A stretch of DNA of 64,000 nt from Falsiruegeria litorea R37 (GCF_900172225.1 NZ_FWFO01000002.1:124001-188000); one strand, 5' to 3'; shown: positions 19,838-29,509, counted from the stretch's first letter. The notes: generated from the letters alone by a model not told the origin. A program made the numbers and translations.

Positions 19838-20413
19838 TCATGGTGTCTTGCGGATTTGGAACTCGCCCTGTCCCCGCTGCACCAATTTATATTCTTGTTG
19901 TTGTCCAGCATTATTATCAGGATTTTCGGATTTTGCGAGTGCAATCCGTAAATTATCCCGAATTGAGTCACTTTCGCCATTGTCCAGGGCAAAAGCTTTG
20001 CGGAAAATCCCGGTGGCTTCGGCCAACTCTCCCCTTTCCATCAGCACGACACCCAGATTGTTCCAGGCTTCGGGCCAATCGGGGGCCTCTTCGACGGCGC
20101 GGCGCAGCATTTCTTCGGATTGCCCCAGGCGGCCCAGACCCAAATTGGCTGTACCCAATCCCGTTAGGATTTCTGTGGTCATGCCCTGATCTAGCGCTGC
20201 GCGGGTAAAGGCACCCAGGGCCAGTTCGTATTCTCCGGCGTTCAGCAAGCGCTGGCCCACCTCGACACCGCTGACCGCCTCTTGTTTGTGGTCAACACCG
20301 GGGGGGAAGGGGCCGTCAGGCAATTCTTCCAGACTGTTTGATGTGCAAGCAGCCACCGTTGCGGCAGCAACGATGGCCAAAGCTGTTCTTTTGATGGGGG
20401 CGGTCGTCTTCAC
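19838..20413 (-). CDS. Second TPR lipoprotein of the Tad locus
   Basis: 191 residues. Signal peptide with lipobox VAAC (Cys23) and three TPR units (about 55-160; WPEAWNNLGVVLMERGELAEA is the clearest). Similar in layout to the TadD homologue just downstream, so the locus carries two tandem TadD-type lipoproteins. 19 nt after tadC. The C-terminal 25 residues are polar and low complexity. Confidence 0.82.
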   Translation of the reverse strand: MKTTAPIKRTALAIVAAATVAACTSNSLEELPDGPFPPGVDHKQEAVSGVEVGQRLLNAGEYELALGAFTRAALDQGMTTEILTGLGTANLGLGRLGQSEEMLRRAVEEAPDWPEAWNNLGVVLMERGELAEATGIFRKAFALDNGESDSIRDNLRIALAKSENPDNNAGQQQEYKLVQRGQGEFQIRKTP

Positions 20414-20432
20414 ACCTGGCCCGTGCCTTTTG

Positions 20433-21416
20433 TTAGTTACTGCTCATGTTGCCCAGATCCATGATGCCTTTTGCCGATGGCCCAACAAGGATGATCAGCA
20501 GGGGCGGAACCGTTAGCATCATTGTGGCAAGCGTCATTTTGGTTGGCAACTTGTTTGCGGCTTCTTCGGCCCGCATCACGCGTTTGTCACGCATTTCCCC
20601 TGCGTAAACCCGCAACGCCTCTGCAATTGATGTACCAAAGCTGGCGGATTGGATCAGCACGGTCACGAAGGATGCTACATCCGGTACACCACAGCGAATG
20701 CCCATGTCGCGCAAAACCTTGTCCTTGTCCTTACCTGCCTTCATCTCATAGGCGACGATTTCGAATTCGTCGGCCAGATCAGGATACGAGGCACGCAGCT
20801 CTCGGGCGACGCGGACGATGGATTGATCCAGCGACTGCCCCGCTTCGACACAGACCAGCATCATGTCGAGCGAGTCCGGGAAGCCGGCGGTGATGTTCTC
20901 TTTGCGGGTCTCGACCCGGCGCGTGATCCAATAACGCGGCAGGAAGTATCCCACACCGCCCGGGCCCAACACACGGATCAACATGGCCTGCGCATCGAAT
21001 TCCTGATCGGCGGCAATGATGGTGACGTAGACCACCCCACAGATCAGGCCAAAGATACCCAAGGCGAACTGGGCAAAGTGGAAAAAGCGAACCGCATCCT
21101 TCGACTGGTACCCGGCCTGGCGCAGCTTGAGCTGCATGGCAGACAGCTCTTCGGCGTCCTGGGGTTCCAGGAACGTGGCAAAACGGTCCAGTTGTTCGTT
21201 GCGACCACCCTGGCGAAGTTGCTCTTTCTTTGGCTTCTTCTTGGTCTTGGGATCAATGTCGCGCTTGAGTTTCTTGAGCGGATCCTCGGGCTGGTTCAGC
21301 ATCATCGGAACCGTCAGAAGGATCATGAACAGGCCCAACACGCCAACCACGATCAATGGGCCAAATTCGCCCAGATGTTGGGTTAGAAGGTCGTTGATGT
21401 TTTGCAGAAATTCCAT
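20433..21416 (-). CDS. tadC: TadC, type II/IV secretion F-domain inner-membrane protein
   Basis: 327 residues. An N-terminal membrane helix (about 17-40), a cytoplasmic Lys-rich segment, two central helices, then the GspF/T2SSF domain (about 175-300, starting FPDSLDMMLVCVEAGQSLDQ) and a C-terminal helix. With TadB it forms the platform of the pilus motor. The 13-nt gap to tadB and shared strand indicate one operon. Confidence 0.93.
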   Translation of the reverse strand: MEFLQNINDLLTQHLGEFGPLIVVGVLGLFMILLTVPMMLNQPEDPLKKLKRDIDPKTKKKPKKEQLRQGGRNEQLDRFATFLEPQDAEELSAMQLKLRQAGYQSKDAVRFFHFAQFALGIFGLICGVVYVTIIAADQEFDAQAMLIRVLGPGGVGYFLPRYWITRRVETRKENITAGFPDSLDMMLVCVEAGQSLDQSIVRVARELRASYPDLADEFEIVAYEMKAGKDKDKVLRDMGIRCGVPDVASFVTVLIQSASFGTSIAEALRVYAGEMRDKRVMRAEEAANKLPTKMTLATMMLTVPPLLIILVGPSAKGIMDLGNMSSN

Positions 21417-21429
21417 GGCGCACCCTCGT

Positions 21430-22398
21430 TCAGACTTTGATGTTGGTCAGCGTGCGCATGACGAACAGATTGGCAGTAAGCAGTATGCCCACGATGAAAC
21501 AGGCTGGGATGAAATAGGGGTGATCCATTACGCCGTCATAATAGGCGGGATCGTTGACCAGGATCACGGCCAGCGCGATCAGCGGGAAGGCGGACAGGAA
21601 CTTGCCCGACCACTGCGCCTCGGCGGTGATGGCCTTGACCCGGCGGAACAGGCGAAAGCGCGCGCGGATCACCTTGGCCAGACCGGCCAGAACCTCGGCC
21701 AGGTTACCGCCCGACTGCTGTTGGATGGTCACAGCCACGGCAAGAAAGCGCAAATCCTGCATATCCAGGCGCTCGGCCATCTCTTTCAGGGCATCACCCA
21801 CTTCGCGGCCATAAGTGCTTTCATCGGCGATGATGCCGAATTCGGTTGCGATCGGGTCTTCGGATTCCTTGGCCACGATCTGGATCGCGGACACGAACGG
21901 GTGCCCAACGCGCAGCGACCGCACCATCAGTTCCACCGCATCCGGCAATTGCTCTTCGAACAGGGCCATGCGTTTTTTTGCCTTGCCGTTGACCCAAACA
22001 AACACCGCGCCGACACTGATCAATACAGACGCTCCAACACGCAGGGGCACTTCGGTCTCGGTTCCGATGCTCAGGCCAACAAAGGCCACGCCTGCCAAGC
22101 CCACCATGATCATGATCAGCTGACGCGGCGTGAATGCAATCGCCGCCTTCTGCGCCTTTTCCGCCAGCAGCGAATAGAGCGGGATCGACGTTGATTTCAT
22201 GTGCTGCTGCATTTCCTTGCGCAGCTGTTCCAGCACCTGTTCGCGACCAACGCCCTTGTCGAGCATTTCCAAACGGCGATTCACGCGGCTGTTCAGGCTG
22301 ATCGATTTGCCAAAGGCGACCAGATAGATTCCGTTGATCAGCACCAGCACGCCGACAAAAATCAAGCCATAGATGATAGGTTCTGCACTCAGTTGCAT
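21430..22398 (-). CDS. tadB: TadB, type II/IV secretion F-domain inner-membrane protein
   Basis: 322 residues. N-terminal helix (about 8-28), paired helices (about 90-130), the GspF domain (about 150-285: LPDAVELMVRSLRVGHPFVS and SGGNLAEVLAGLAKVIR) and a C-terminal helix. Paralogue and partner of TadC. Follows tadA at 11 nt. Confidence 0.93.
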   Translation of the reverse strand: MQLSAEPIIYGLIFVGVLVLINGIYLVAFGKSISLNSRVNRRLEMLDKGVGREQVLEQLRKEMQQHMKSTSIPLYSLLAEKAQKAAIAFTPRQLIMIMVGLAGVAFVGLSIGTETEVPLRVGASVLISVGAVFVWVNGKAKKRMALFEEQLPDAVELMVRSLRVGHPFVSAIQIVAKESEDPIATEFGIIADESTYGREVGDALKEMAERLDMQDLRFLAVAVTIQQQSGGNLAEVLAGLAKVIRARFRLFRRVKAITAEAQWSGKFLSAFPLIALAVILVNDPAYYDGVMDHPYFIPACFIVGILLTANLFVMRTLTNIKV

Positions 22399-22409
22399 GG
22401 CGTATCCCC

Positions 22410-23855
22410 TTACATTGTCGTCGGTTCATAGATGGATGGCGGCAGGTCATACCCCCACATCCGGAACCGCTCGGAATAATGGCTGCGCACGCCGGTCGCG
22501 GTGAAGTGACCGATAATCTTGTTGTCAGGCGTCAGGCCAACGCGCTGATAGCGAAAGATCTCCTGCATCGAGATCACGTCGCCTTCCATCCCCGTAATCT
22601 CGGTGATCGAGGTCATGCGGCGCGAGCCGTCCTGCAGGCGGCTGGCCTGCACGATTAGGTTCACAGCCGAAGAGATCTGGCTGCGCACGGCCTTGATCGG
22701 CATTTCGATCCCGGCCATGGCGATCATGTTTTCCAGACGGCTGACACCATCGCGGGCGCTGTTGGCGTGGATCGTTGTCATCGATCCGTCGTGGCCGGTG
22801 TTCATGGCCTGCAACATGTCGATGACTTCCTCGCCGCGGGTCTCGCCCACGATGATCCGATCAGGGCGCATCCGCAGGGCGTTTTTCAAACAGTCGCGTG
22901 GCGAAACCTCACCCTTGCCTTCGACGTTGGGTGGGCGGCTTTCCATCCGGCCAACATGGGTCTGTTGCAGCTGAAGTTCCGCGGTATCCTCGATCGTCAG
23001 GATGCGTTCGGCGTTGTCGATGAACGAGCTTAGCGCGTTGAGCGTCGTGGTCTTACCCGAACCGGTACCGCCCGAGACGATCACGTTAAGCCGCGTTGAA
23101 ACAGCGGCCTGCAGATAAGCAGCCATTTCTTCGGTAAAGGCACCAAAATTCACCAGATCATCAATGCCCAGCTTGTCCTTTTTGAACTTACGAATGGACA
23201 CCAACGAGCCATCCACCGCAATCGGTGGCACCATTGCGTTGAAACGCGAACCATCAGCCAGACGGGCGTCAACATAAGGGTTGGATTCATCGACACGGCG
23301 TCCCACGGCAGACACGATCTTGTCGATGATCCGCATCAGGTGCTTTTCGTCCTTGAAGGTGACGTCGCTCAATTGCAGCTTACCGGCACGTTCCACAAAC
23401 ACCTGTTGCGGACCGTTGACCAGAATATCGTTGACCGTCTCGTCCTGTAGCAAAGTTTCCAGCGGACCCAGGCCAGTGACCTCGTCGTAAAGGTCCTTGT
23501 TCAGCGTTGTGCGGTCTTCGCGGTTGAGCACAATGCCCTTCGATTCCAGGATTTCACTGGTGATGGTGCTGATTTCCGCACGCAATTCAGCCTCGGCCGC
23601 GTGTTCCAAAGCGGACAGGTTCAGGTTTTCCAGCAGTTCGCGGTGCAACTCGATCTTGATCTCGCCCATCCGCTCCTTGCGCTTGCGATCCTTATCGGTC
23701 GAGGTGACCTCGGCGGCCTTGCGGTCCAAGGGCTTGCGCAGGCTGGCTTGCGCAGGCTTCGGTTGGGGTGCGCTGGGCGCTGCTTCGACTTTCTTAACAG
23801 GCTTAGCCGGTTGAACCGGCTCGGCCTTTCCAGTCTTTTTGTATCTCGAAAACAT
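22410..23855 (-). CDS. tadA: TadA/CpaF, pilus assembly ATPase
   Basis: 481 residues, GspE/PilT-type hexameric ATPase. A Lys/Ala/Pro-rich N-terminus (about 1-60), then the N-domain and ATPase core with Walker [10 protein letters not shown], Asp box ([20 protein letters not shown]) and Walker B-type [14 protein letters not shown]. Powers Flp pilus assembly. Located between tadZ and tadB as in canonical loci. Confidence 0.96.
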   Translation of the reverse strand: MFSRYKKTGKAEPVQPAKPVKKVEAAPSAPQPKPAQASLRKPLDRKAAEVTSTDKDRKRKERMGEIKIELHRELLENLNLSALEHAAEAELRAEISTITSEILESKGIVLNREDRTTLNKDLYDEVTGLGPLETLLQDETVNDILVNGPQQVFVERAGKLQLSDVTFKDEKHLMRIIDKIVSAVGRRVDESNPYVDARLADGSRFNAMVPPIAVDGSLVSIRKFKKDKLGIDDLVNFGAFTEEMAAYLQAAVSTRLNVIVSGGTGSGKTTTLNALSSFIDNAERILTIEDTAELQLQQTHVGRMESRPPNVEGKGEVSPRDCLKNALRMRPDRIIVGETRGEEVIDMLQAMNTGHDGSMTTIHANSARDGVSRLENMIAMAGIEMPIKAVRSQISSAVNLIVQASRLQDGSRRMTSITEITGMEGDVISMQEIFRYQRVGLTPDNKIIGHFTATGVRSHYSERFRMWGYDLPPSIYEPTTM

Positions 23856-23878
23856 CTTGGTCCCCCAATCTTACTCGT

Positions 23879-25117
23879 TTACGCGGCTTCGGCGTCGCTG
23901 CGACCCAGGTCATGCAAGGACTGGGCGAGCTTCGCGAGTTCCTTGCGCAAAGGGTTCTTTGCGGCGGACGAGGCCAAGGGCAGGCCGTGGTCGGCGCCCT
24001 GAGTGACCTGTTTGCCCCCATCAGGCAATTGCAGGTCGATGGAAATGCCCAGGGATTCGCCCATCCGCTTGACCCGGCTCTTGCCGCTGAGGTCGGTGAA
24101 TTTGGGTGCGCGGTTCAGGGCAAAGCGCAGCTTGTTGAACGGCAGGTCCTCGGATTGCAACGCGCGCTTCATCCGCAGGGCGTTCTGAGCCGAGCGCATG
24201 TCCAGCTCGATCAGGGCAAAATAGACATGGGCCGCCTGCAACACGGTTTCCGACCACTGCACCAACGTCTTGGGCATGTCGACAATCACATAATCGAAGT
24301 GCGCCCGCGCCATTTCGATGACGCGTTCAATGTCTTCGGGGCTGATGATGTCGAGCGGCACCATGTCAGACGGCGCAGTCAGCACCTGCAGCTTGTCCTC
24401 AAAGCTCAGCAGAGCCTGACCAAAGACCTCTTCGTCCATGCTGTCTGTGTCTGACAGCATTTCGAACACGGCCTCGCGGCGTGGCAGGTCAAGAAAGGTC
24501 GAGACCGAGCCGTATTGCAGATCGAGGTCCAGCAGACAGACACTGGGTGCATCGTCCTTGTCGACGTTGGTCAGCTCCCACGCCAGATTCACGGCCATAG
24601 TCGTGGCCCCGGTACCGCCCGCCAATCCGTGCACAACAATCAACGCACCCTCTTTCGAGCTGCCGGATTTCAGTTGTGCAGTGTTGTGCTGCGACTGGTT
24701 GACCTCGGGCTCTGGTGAATTCAACCGCTCGATGGCGGACTGCAACTCGTGCTCGGGAAGGGGGTAGGGAACAAATTCGTCCGCGCCTTTGCGCAGCAGC
24801 TGGTGCAGTGAGGCCGGAGTGACGTCTTCGGCGATCAGAATGACCTTAATGCCGCGCGATTTGGCCTGGGCAATAATTTCTCCCATGAGAACAAGATTGT
24901 CCTCGTCCTCGCCGTCGATCGCCAAGGCAATGAATTCCAACGACTCGGCTTCCGGCTGTCCAAAAAAGGCCAGAGCCTCGGCAAAGCCCAGGTCTCCCCA
25001 GCTTTCACCAAGCGCAGTTTCCATGTCTTCGATCAACAGATCGAAATTTTGCACGTCCCTGCTGACTGTACAGGCCAGGATCGGGCTGTTCTCGGGTTGT
25101 GGCGCTACACTGCTCAT
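23879..25117 (-). CDS. cpaE: TadZ/CpaE, MinD-like pilus localisation protein
   Basis: 412 residues from ATG 25117, chosen because GAGGAAGAA precedes it; the frame extends to 25144 without a better RBS. An atypical receiver-like N-terminal domain (about 20-135) is followed by a MinD/ParA-type ATPase domain. The P-loop reads GLAGGTGATT, lacking the usual lysines, as seen in atypical TadZ proteins. TadZ places the Tad machinery at the cell pole. 190 nt separate it from the upstream OmpA-like gene, so an internal promoter is possible. Confidence 0.9.
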   Translation of the reverse strand: MSSVAPQPENSPILACTVSRDVQNFDLLIEDMETALGESWGDLGFAEALAFFGQPEAESLEFIALAIDGEDEDNLVLMGEIIAQAKSRGIKVILIAEDVTPASLHQLLRKGADEFVPYPLPEHELQSAIERLNSPEPEVNQSQHNTAQLKSGSSKEGALIVVHGLAGGTGATTMAVNLAWELTNVDKDDAPSVCLLDLDLQYGSVSTFLDLPRREAVFEMLSDTDSMDEEVFGQALLSFEDKLQVLTAPSDMVPLDIISPEDIERVIEMARAHFDYVIVDMPKTLVQWSETVLQAAHVYFALIELDMRSAQNALRMKRALQSEDLPFNKLRFALNRAPKFTDLSGKSRVKRMGESLGISIDLQLPDGGKQVTQGADHGLPLASSAAKNPLRKELAKLAQSLHDLGRSDAEAA

Positions 25118-25309
25118 TGCCTTCTTCCTCTTTACGGGGGGCACCAGAACCGAGCTTGCCTAGCTCTGGATCGATGCCGTCGCGCAACCTGCAAACGGTC
25201 GCACGTCACCTATTGGAAGCAATGTCGCTGTGAAGTTGGGCGAGATTTAGGCCGAAACAAACCAATTGTAGGGAATTGGGCGACGATACCGCCCAAATCA
25301 CCCGGATTG

Positions 25310-25936
25310 TTATTCGGTAAAGCCACCTGCGCTGCTGGTGGTGGTCACCTTGCTCGGTGCCTCAGCGCTTTTGACGTAGTCGCGATAGATGATTTGCGCA
25401 TATTTACCATCCAAAACAGTGGGATGGCGTCCGACAAAGCCCGAAACCTCGGTGACGGTGCGCCGGTTGCGACGGTCGCGATCGGGGGTGTTCACCAGCG
25501 GTTTGGTCTCGCCGAACGAGGCCAGGGCTTCAAGCCGCGAGCGTTTGATGCCTTGGGACGCAAAAAAGGCAACAACGGCCTGCGCGCGCCGCAATCCCAG
25601 GCGCTTGTTATACGCGGCCGAACCGACGGCGTCGGTGTGGCCGTAAACCCGGAATTTCACTTCAGGGAACTGGCGGATGAAATTGGCCTGTTTCAGAAGA
25701 GTTTGACGCGCTGTGTCGTCCAGTGACGCACTGTCAAAAGCAAAGTTGATCTGATTGGGCACTTCGCGGGCGAATCTGTCGGCCAGGGTCTGGGCGAAAT
25801 TGCGTTCGCCGTTCTGCATTTGTGTGTTGTTCAGGGTGGCGTTGCCAAAGGTGCCAGAATCAACCTCATAGCCGGCTTCGCGTCCACAGGCTGCAACAGC
25901 AACCATCAAACCCAGTGAGACAACCCATTTATGCAT
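25310..25936 (-). CDS. OmpA-family lipoprotein of the Tad locus
   Basis: 208 residues from ATG 25936, where a lipoprotein signal begins (VAAC, Cys17); longer forms have no signal. An OmpA C-terminal peptidoglycan-binding domain (about 65-165) has the motif VYGHTDAVGSAAYNKRLGLRRAQAV. A Ser/Thr tail follows. Positioned 16 nt after the secretin gene, it probably anchors the outer-membrane pore to the cell wall. Confidence 0.88.
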   Translation of the reverse strand: MHKWVVSLGLMVAVAACGREAGYEVDSGTFGNATLNNTQMQNGERNFAQTLADRFAREVPNQINFAFDSASLDDTARQTLLKQANFIRQFPEVKFRVYGHTDAVGSAAYNKRLGLRRAQAVVAFFASQGIKRSRLEALASFGETKPLVNTPDRDRRNRRTVTEVSGFVGRHPTVLDGKYAQIIYRDYVKSAEAPSKVTTTSSAGGFTE

Positions 25937-25952
25937 CGGACCCATCCCTTGT

Positions 25953-27362
25953 TTAGTCCAGCACGTAGCCATACGAGCCGCTGAAATCCTGCTTGGCCAC
26001 TTCCGAGGCCGCACCGCCACCTGCACGATCCGTGCTTGAGACCTGACCATAAAGGAACAGGCCGTTTTCGCTGGGTGGCTTCACCCGATCCGTTGGCAGG
26101 GCCAGCGCCTCGCCGCGGGTGGGTGTCACCAGATGCGCGGTCACGATGATGACCAGCTCGGTCTGGCTGCGCTGATAGTTGGCGCTGCGGAACAAAGCGC
26201 CCAGTACCGGAACATCACCGATCCAGGGCAGTTGCGAGTTGTTGTCCAGGAATTCGTCTTCGATCAGACCGGCAATCGCAAAGCTTTCGCCGTCGCGCAG
26301 TTCCACCGTGGTCGAGGTTTCGCGGCGGGCAAAGGCCGCGATGTTAAAGCCGTTCACCACAACGCTGTTGTTGGGGTCCAGCGACGACACCGCTGCCAGC
26401 AGTTCCAGATTGATCAGATCGCCATCCAGAACGCGTGGAATAAAGCTCAGCTCGATGCCAAAGGGTTTGTATTCAACGGAAAACAGACCGTCACGTTGAG
26501 CCACCGGGATCGGATACTCGCCACCTGCCAGGAACTTGGCTTCTTGGCCTGAAAGGGCCGACAGGTTGGGTTCGGCCAGGGTGCGAACAACGCCTTTGCG
26601 CTCCAGTGCTTCGATCAGCAGGCGGATCTGCGTCGCGCCCGCGCTAAAGCCAAAGAGGATCGCACCGGTGTTCTGGTTCGTTGCCGGGATATTGCCATTC
26701 AGGGCGCCTGTGAGGTTCGGCTGGTTGTTCAGAGTGTTGATACCACCTGTGGCGTCACCCCCGCTGAAACCCAGCGAGGCGCTCAGCGACTTTGACACCG
26801 ACCGCTGCATTTCGGCAAAGCGCACTTTGAGCATGACCTGCTGCACGCCACCCACGCTCATCAGGTTCGACACCCGCTCGGGGGCATAGCGTTCGGCCAG
26901 ATCCAGAGCCCGCTGGAGGCGTTGGGCGCTTGAGACCGTGCCTGAAAGCACAATGCCGTCGTTTGCGGTGCGCACTTCGATTTTTTCGCCGGGCAGGATT
27001 TGCCCCAGGCGTTCCTTGAACTCGGTCACATCTGCCGCCACACGGACGTTCACGTTCGTGATCAGGCGACCGGTGGCATCCAGCAAGGTCAGAGTGGTCA
27101 AGCCAGGGGATTTGCCCAGGACATAGATCGTGCGATCCGACAGAGATGAGATGTCAGCAATTCCGGGATTGGCGATACTGAGTTCCGCAAAGGGTTGGTC
27201 GCTTTCGACAACCACCGCACGGTTCATGGGCACATCCAGCGTGGCCGCCGTGCCTTTTTTCACAACACGCAGATTTTCCGCCTGCGCCATGGATCCGATG
27301 ATCGGGGTACACGCCAGCGACAGCCCCAGCAGGGCTGCTTTGATCCATCCATCAATCTTCAT
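25953..27362 (-). CDS. cpaC: CpaC/RcpA, Flp pilus secretin
   Basis: 469 residues from ATG 27362 (GGAGAGG upstream). A signal peptide (to about residue 29) is followed by a BON/N-domain (about 35-180) and the secretin domain (about 200-430, with VRTLAEPNLSALSGQEAKFLAGGEYPIP split across conserved blocks and the GLIEDEFLDNNSQLPWIGD end motif). It forms the outer-membrane channel for the pilus. A terminator-like hairpin lies upstream, between it and cpaB. Confidence 0.95.
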   Translation of the reverse strand: MKIDGWIKAALLGLSLACTPIIGSMAQAENLRVVKKGTAATLDVPMNRAVVVESDQPFAELSIANPGIADISSLSDRTIYVLGKSPGLTTLTLLDATGRLITNVNVRVAADVTEFKERLGQILPGEKIEVRTANDGIVLSGTVSSAQRLQRALDLAERYAPERVSNLMSVGGVQQVMLKVRFAEMQRSVSKSLSASLGFSGGDATGGINTLNNQPNLTGALNGNIPATNQNTGAILFGFSAGATQIRLLIEALERKGVVRTLAEPNLSALSGQEAKFLAGGEYPIPVAQRDGLFSVEYKPFGIELSFIPRVLDGDLINLELLAAVSSLDPNNSVVVNGFNIAAFARRETSTTVELRDGESFAIAGLIEDEFLDNNSQLPWIGDVPVLGALFRSANYQRSQTELVIIVTAHLVTPTRGEALALPTDRVKPPSENGLFLYGQVSSTDRAGGGAASEVAKQDFSGSYGYVLD

Positions 27363-27500
27363 GTGACCTGCCTCTCCGATCACGCCTCAAACCCGGGTCT
27401 TGTTGCCCGCTCTTTGCGACACTGTGCGCCAGTTCCGATTTTTTTGCAAGAATCAATGGTTTCCGGCGCGTTTCTTATGTGTGGTCCAAGCAACAACACA

Positions 27501-27535
27501 AAAGAGGCCCGCACGGGGTGTGCAGGCCTCTTTTT
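27501..27535 (-). terminator. Terminator-like hairpin between cpaB and cpaC
   Basis: Arms AAAGAGGCC.CGCAC and GTGCA.GGCCTCTTT around a short loop, with A/T runs on both sides so either strand would end in U residues. On the minus strand it falls 19 nt after the cpaB stop, inside the pilus gene series. It probably attenuates transcription from the pilin-cpaB promoter into cpaC and beyond. Confidence 0.75.
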
Positions 27536-27554
27536 GTAACCAACTGATTTTGCA

Positions 27555-28409
27555 TCAGTTTGTGCACGGGATCGGAATTTCCATAACTTCGGCACCGCGG
27601 CGCGTCCGAATGGTACAAACCTTCTCTTCAACCGGTTGAGGGGCGGCTTCGATCTCTCCCAGTCCCAGAAGGGACCGCTGGTTGATTTCCAGGGCAGAGG
27701 CCAGAGTGTCGTCTTCCGCTCCAACCAGCGACAGGGACAAGCGGCCGGTCTGTTGTGCCAGCTCCAATGCCAGTACGTCTGCGGGCGGGACCGAAACGGT
27801 GACCGTTCGTGCAATGTTGGCACCGGTCAGGTCGCCGCCTGCAATCTGATCGATTGCAATGATCTGCACGCTCGAGCGGATCAGTCGCGAAACTTCGCCA
27901 CGAGAACCTTCGACTTCGCCGACGTTGCCGGTCCAGATCACGTCAACCCGGTCCCCGGGGCGCAAAAAGCCCGATACGCCCGACGATACGTCCACGCGAA
28001 TGGCAAAGGCGCGCATGCCGCGTTCCAACTGCGAGGTCAGGCCGGCATCTTCTCCAGGCTCGGTCACCTTGACCGCCATAATGGCTTCGCCTTTTTCCAT
28101 CGCCCGCAAAACAAATCGATTGTCTTCGGTGTTTTCGGGGAACAATACGGGGACTTCGGTGAAGACCCCTTCGGGCAGGGCGTTTTCCGGCCACTTCACC
28201 TTCAACACGTCTTCTTTGTTCAGACGCTCACCATAGCGAAGCGGACGCGCTGCGACCATCACATTGGTTGTCGGCACAATGTCCTGACGTGCCATGTTGG
28301 CCTGCGCGAGCGCAGTTTTGTGCGCCGAAATGTATTTTTGCGCCATCATGACCGCGCCGCCTGCAAGGGCAACGCCCACGATCAACACTAATCCGAATAC
28401 TGCACGCAT
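27555..28409 (-). CDS. cpaB: CpaB/RcpC, Flp pilus assembly protein
   Basis: 284 residues. N-terminal signal-anchor (about 1-24), a SAF domain (about 48-115; MVAARPLRYGERLNKEDV) and the RcpC/CpaB domain (about 125-240; GFLRPGDRVDVIWTG). A periplasmic factor associated with the secretin. First gene after the two pilins; a 250-nt gap with only small inverted repeats (28590-28607 and 28616-28631) separates it from the nearer pilin. Confidence 0.93.
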   Translation of the reverse strand: MRAVFGLVLIVGVALAGGAVMMAQKYISAHKTALAQANMARQDIVPTTNVMVAARPLRYGERLNKEDVLKVKWPENALPEGVFTEVPVLFPENTEDNRFVLRAMEKGEAIMAVKVTEPGEDAGLTSQLERGMRAFAIRVDVSSGVSGFLRPGDRVDVIWTGNVGEVEGSRGEVSRLIRSSVQIIAIDQIAGGDLTGANIARTVTVSVPPADVLALELAQQTGRLSLSLVGAEDDTLASALEINQRSLLGLGEIEAAPQPVEEKVCTIRTRRGAEVMEIPIPCTN

Positions 28410-28659
28410 GATCCACCTCTACTTACATTCTCACTTGCGCAACTGGGGCAATCCGATTTGTTCGGTCCCCTGGCGCAAACACCCGCAACAACAGTTATTG
28501 GCCAATTGTGTCACAAAAAGGGACGATACGGGCCAATTCGAGGGTTGTTGTTTTTCTTTTGAATCAACTGTTTCGGGGTTGGGTTCAGATGTCAGCTTTG
28601 CCTGACACGCCAACGGCAGCCTTCTGGCTGCTTTCACGATCTAGGGATCGTTGGCTTGA

Positions 28660-28857
28660 TTATTCGCCACCAACCGGGACCGCGACGGTCGAGTTGCTGA
28701 GCGAGTTGTTCAATGCGGATGATACATCACCGGTTGGTCCATGAAGCGAGGCAATCGTTGCCCCCGCCAAGCCAACAACGGCTGCGCAAAGGACGACCCA
28801 ATCTACGGTGACGGCGCCGTTTTCATCCCGAAAGACATTCTTTACTCTTTCCCACAT
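28660..28857 (-). CDS. Flp-family type IVb pilin (copy 2)
   Basis: 65 residues. A short basic leader ends in ENG, followed by AVTVDWVVLCAAVVGLAGAT, the N-terminal hydrophobic helix of Flp pilins; TadV would cleave after the Gly. The +5 residue is Asp rather than the more usual Glu. Contains a Cys in the helix that the other copy lacks. Both pilins end in VGGE. A diverged paralogue of the pilin at 28952. Confidence 0.9.
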   Translation of the reverse strand: MWERVKNVFRDENGAVTVDWVVLCAAVVGLAGATIASLHGPTGDVSSALNNSLSNSTVAVPVGGE

Positions 28858-28893
28858 GACATTTCCTCTCTGGGCAGCTTCCTGAGGAACAAA

Positions 28894-28921
28894 GGGCCGC
28901 GTCTTCGTTAAGACGCGGCCC
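28894..28921 (-). terminator. Hairpin between the two pilin genes
   Basis: A perfect 12-bp stem (GGGCCGCGTCTT at 28894-28905, AAGACGCGGCCC at 28910-28921) with a CGTT loop, 30 nt after the stop of the upstream pilin. Only a short U stretch follows on the minus strand, so partial termination or RNA stabilisation is likely. This would make the first pilin more abundant than the rest of the operon. Confidence 0.75.
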
Positions 28922-28951
28922 CTCGAAAACTTTTGGCTCTAAGCCGGAATA

Positions 28952-29149
28952 TTATTCGCCGCCAACAGCAGTTGCCACGGTCGAGTTGGTCAGAGCGTTG
29001 TTGACGTCGGTCGACAGAGCGCCAGTACCGCTGTTGATGCCCTGATAAGCAACGCCAGCCAGTGCAACAACAGCTGCGGTCAGAACGACCCAGTCAACAG
29101 TCACAGCACCGTTTTCGTCTTTGCGGAAGTTTTTGATGAACTTGATCAT
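28952..29149 (-). CDS. flp: Flp-family type IVb pilin (copy 1, probably the major pilin)
   Basis: 65 residues with the Flp layout: basic leader, processing site ENG before AVTVDWVVLTAAVVALAGVA, and a short polar tail ending AVGGE. First gene of the pilus series, with RBS GGAGGG, and followed by a strong hairpin; both fit high expression. Differs from copy 2 mainly in the C-terminal half, so the two may build different filaments or one may be minor. Confidence 0.93.
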   Translation of the reverse strand: MIKFIKNFRKDENGAVTVDWVVLTAAVVALAGVAYQGINSGTGALSTDVNNALTNSTVATAVGGE

Positions 29150-29509
29150 GGTATGTCCCTCCTAAAGGATCACTTAGATTTGGTTGTCTCAACCCTCGGT
29201 GACCTTCGAACCTGCTCTCTCTCGTTGGTCCGTGTCCGCCGTGGTATGAATAGAGTTTTGCCCGTACCGCGTGGCAGGATTTGGGCCAAAAGCAGAATTT
29301 TCCTGCCCGAATTTAACATTTCGCTTAGAATTTCCGTAAGGTTTTGATTTTTAACAAAAAGAATTCTGAATTTTTGCTCATTCAACCTATGCGGCGGTGC
29401 AAAATGGTGCCAAATGGGGCAAAATCGCCCTATTTCGGCGGGTTTTTCTGGCTTTTGAGCACCTTTTCGGGAAGAAAAAACAAAAAAACATATCAATGAG
29501 GCGAGCAGA
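29150..29509. promoter_or_regulatory. 360-bp AT-rich divergent region between flp and the lytic transglycosylase gene
   Basis: No gene is credible here. It must hold the pilin promoter on the minus strand and the transglycosylase promoter on the plus strand. Visible signals are an inverted pair GGCAGGA/TCCTGCC (about 29270-29306), two TTAACA half-sites (29313 and 29351) that weakly resemble CtrA sites, and near-repeats of GCAAAATGG / GCCAAATGG / GCAAAATCG (about 29396-29430). None is decisive. Confidence 0.5.

Noticed and set aside
29313-29357. TTAACA half-sites upstream of flp as CtrA sites
   Set aside because: Two matches to a short AT-rich motif are expected by chance in this region, and the spacing does not fit the full CtrA consensus.
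29170-29496. A 108-codon minus-strand frame in the flp upstream region
   Set aside because: AT-rich, no signal or domain, and it would occupy the expected pilin promoter.
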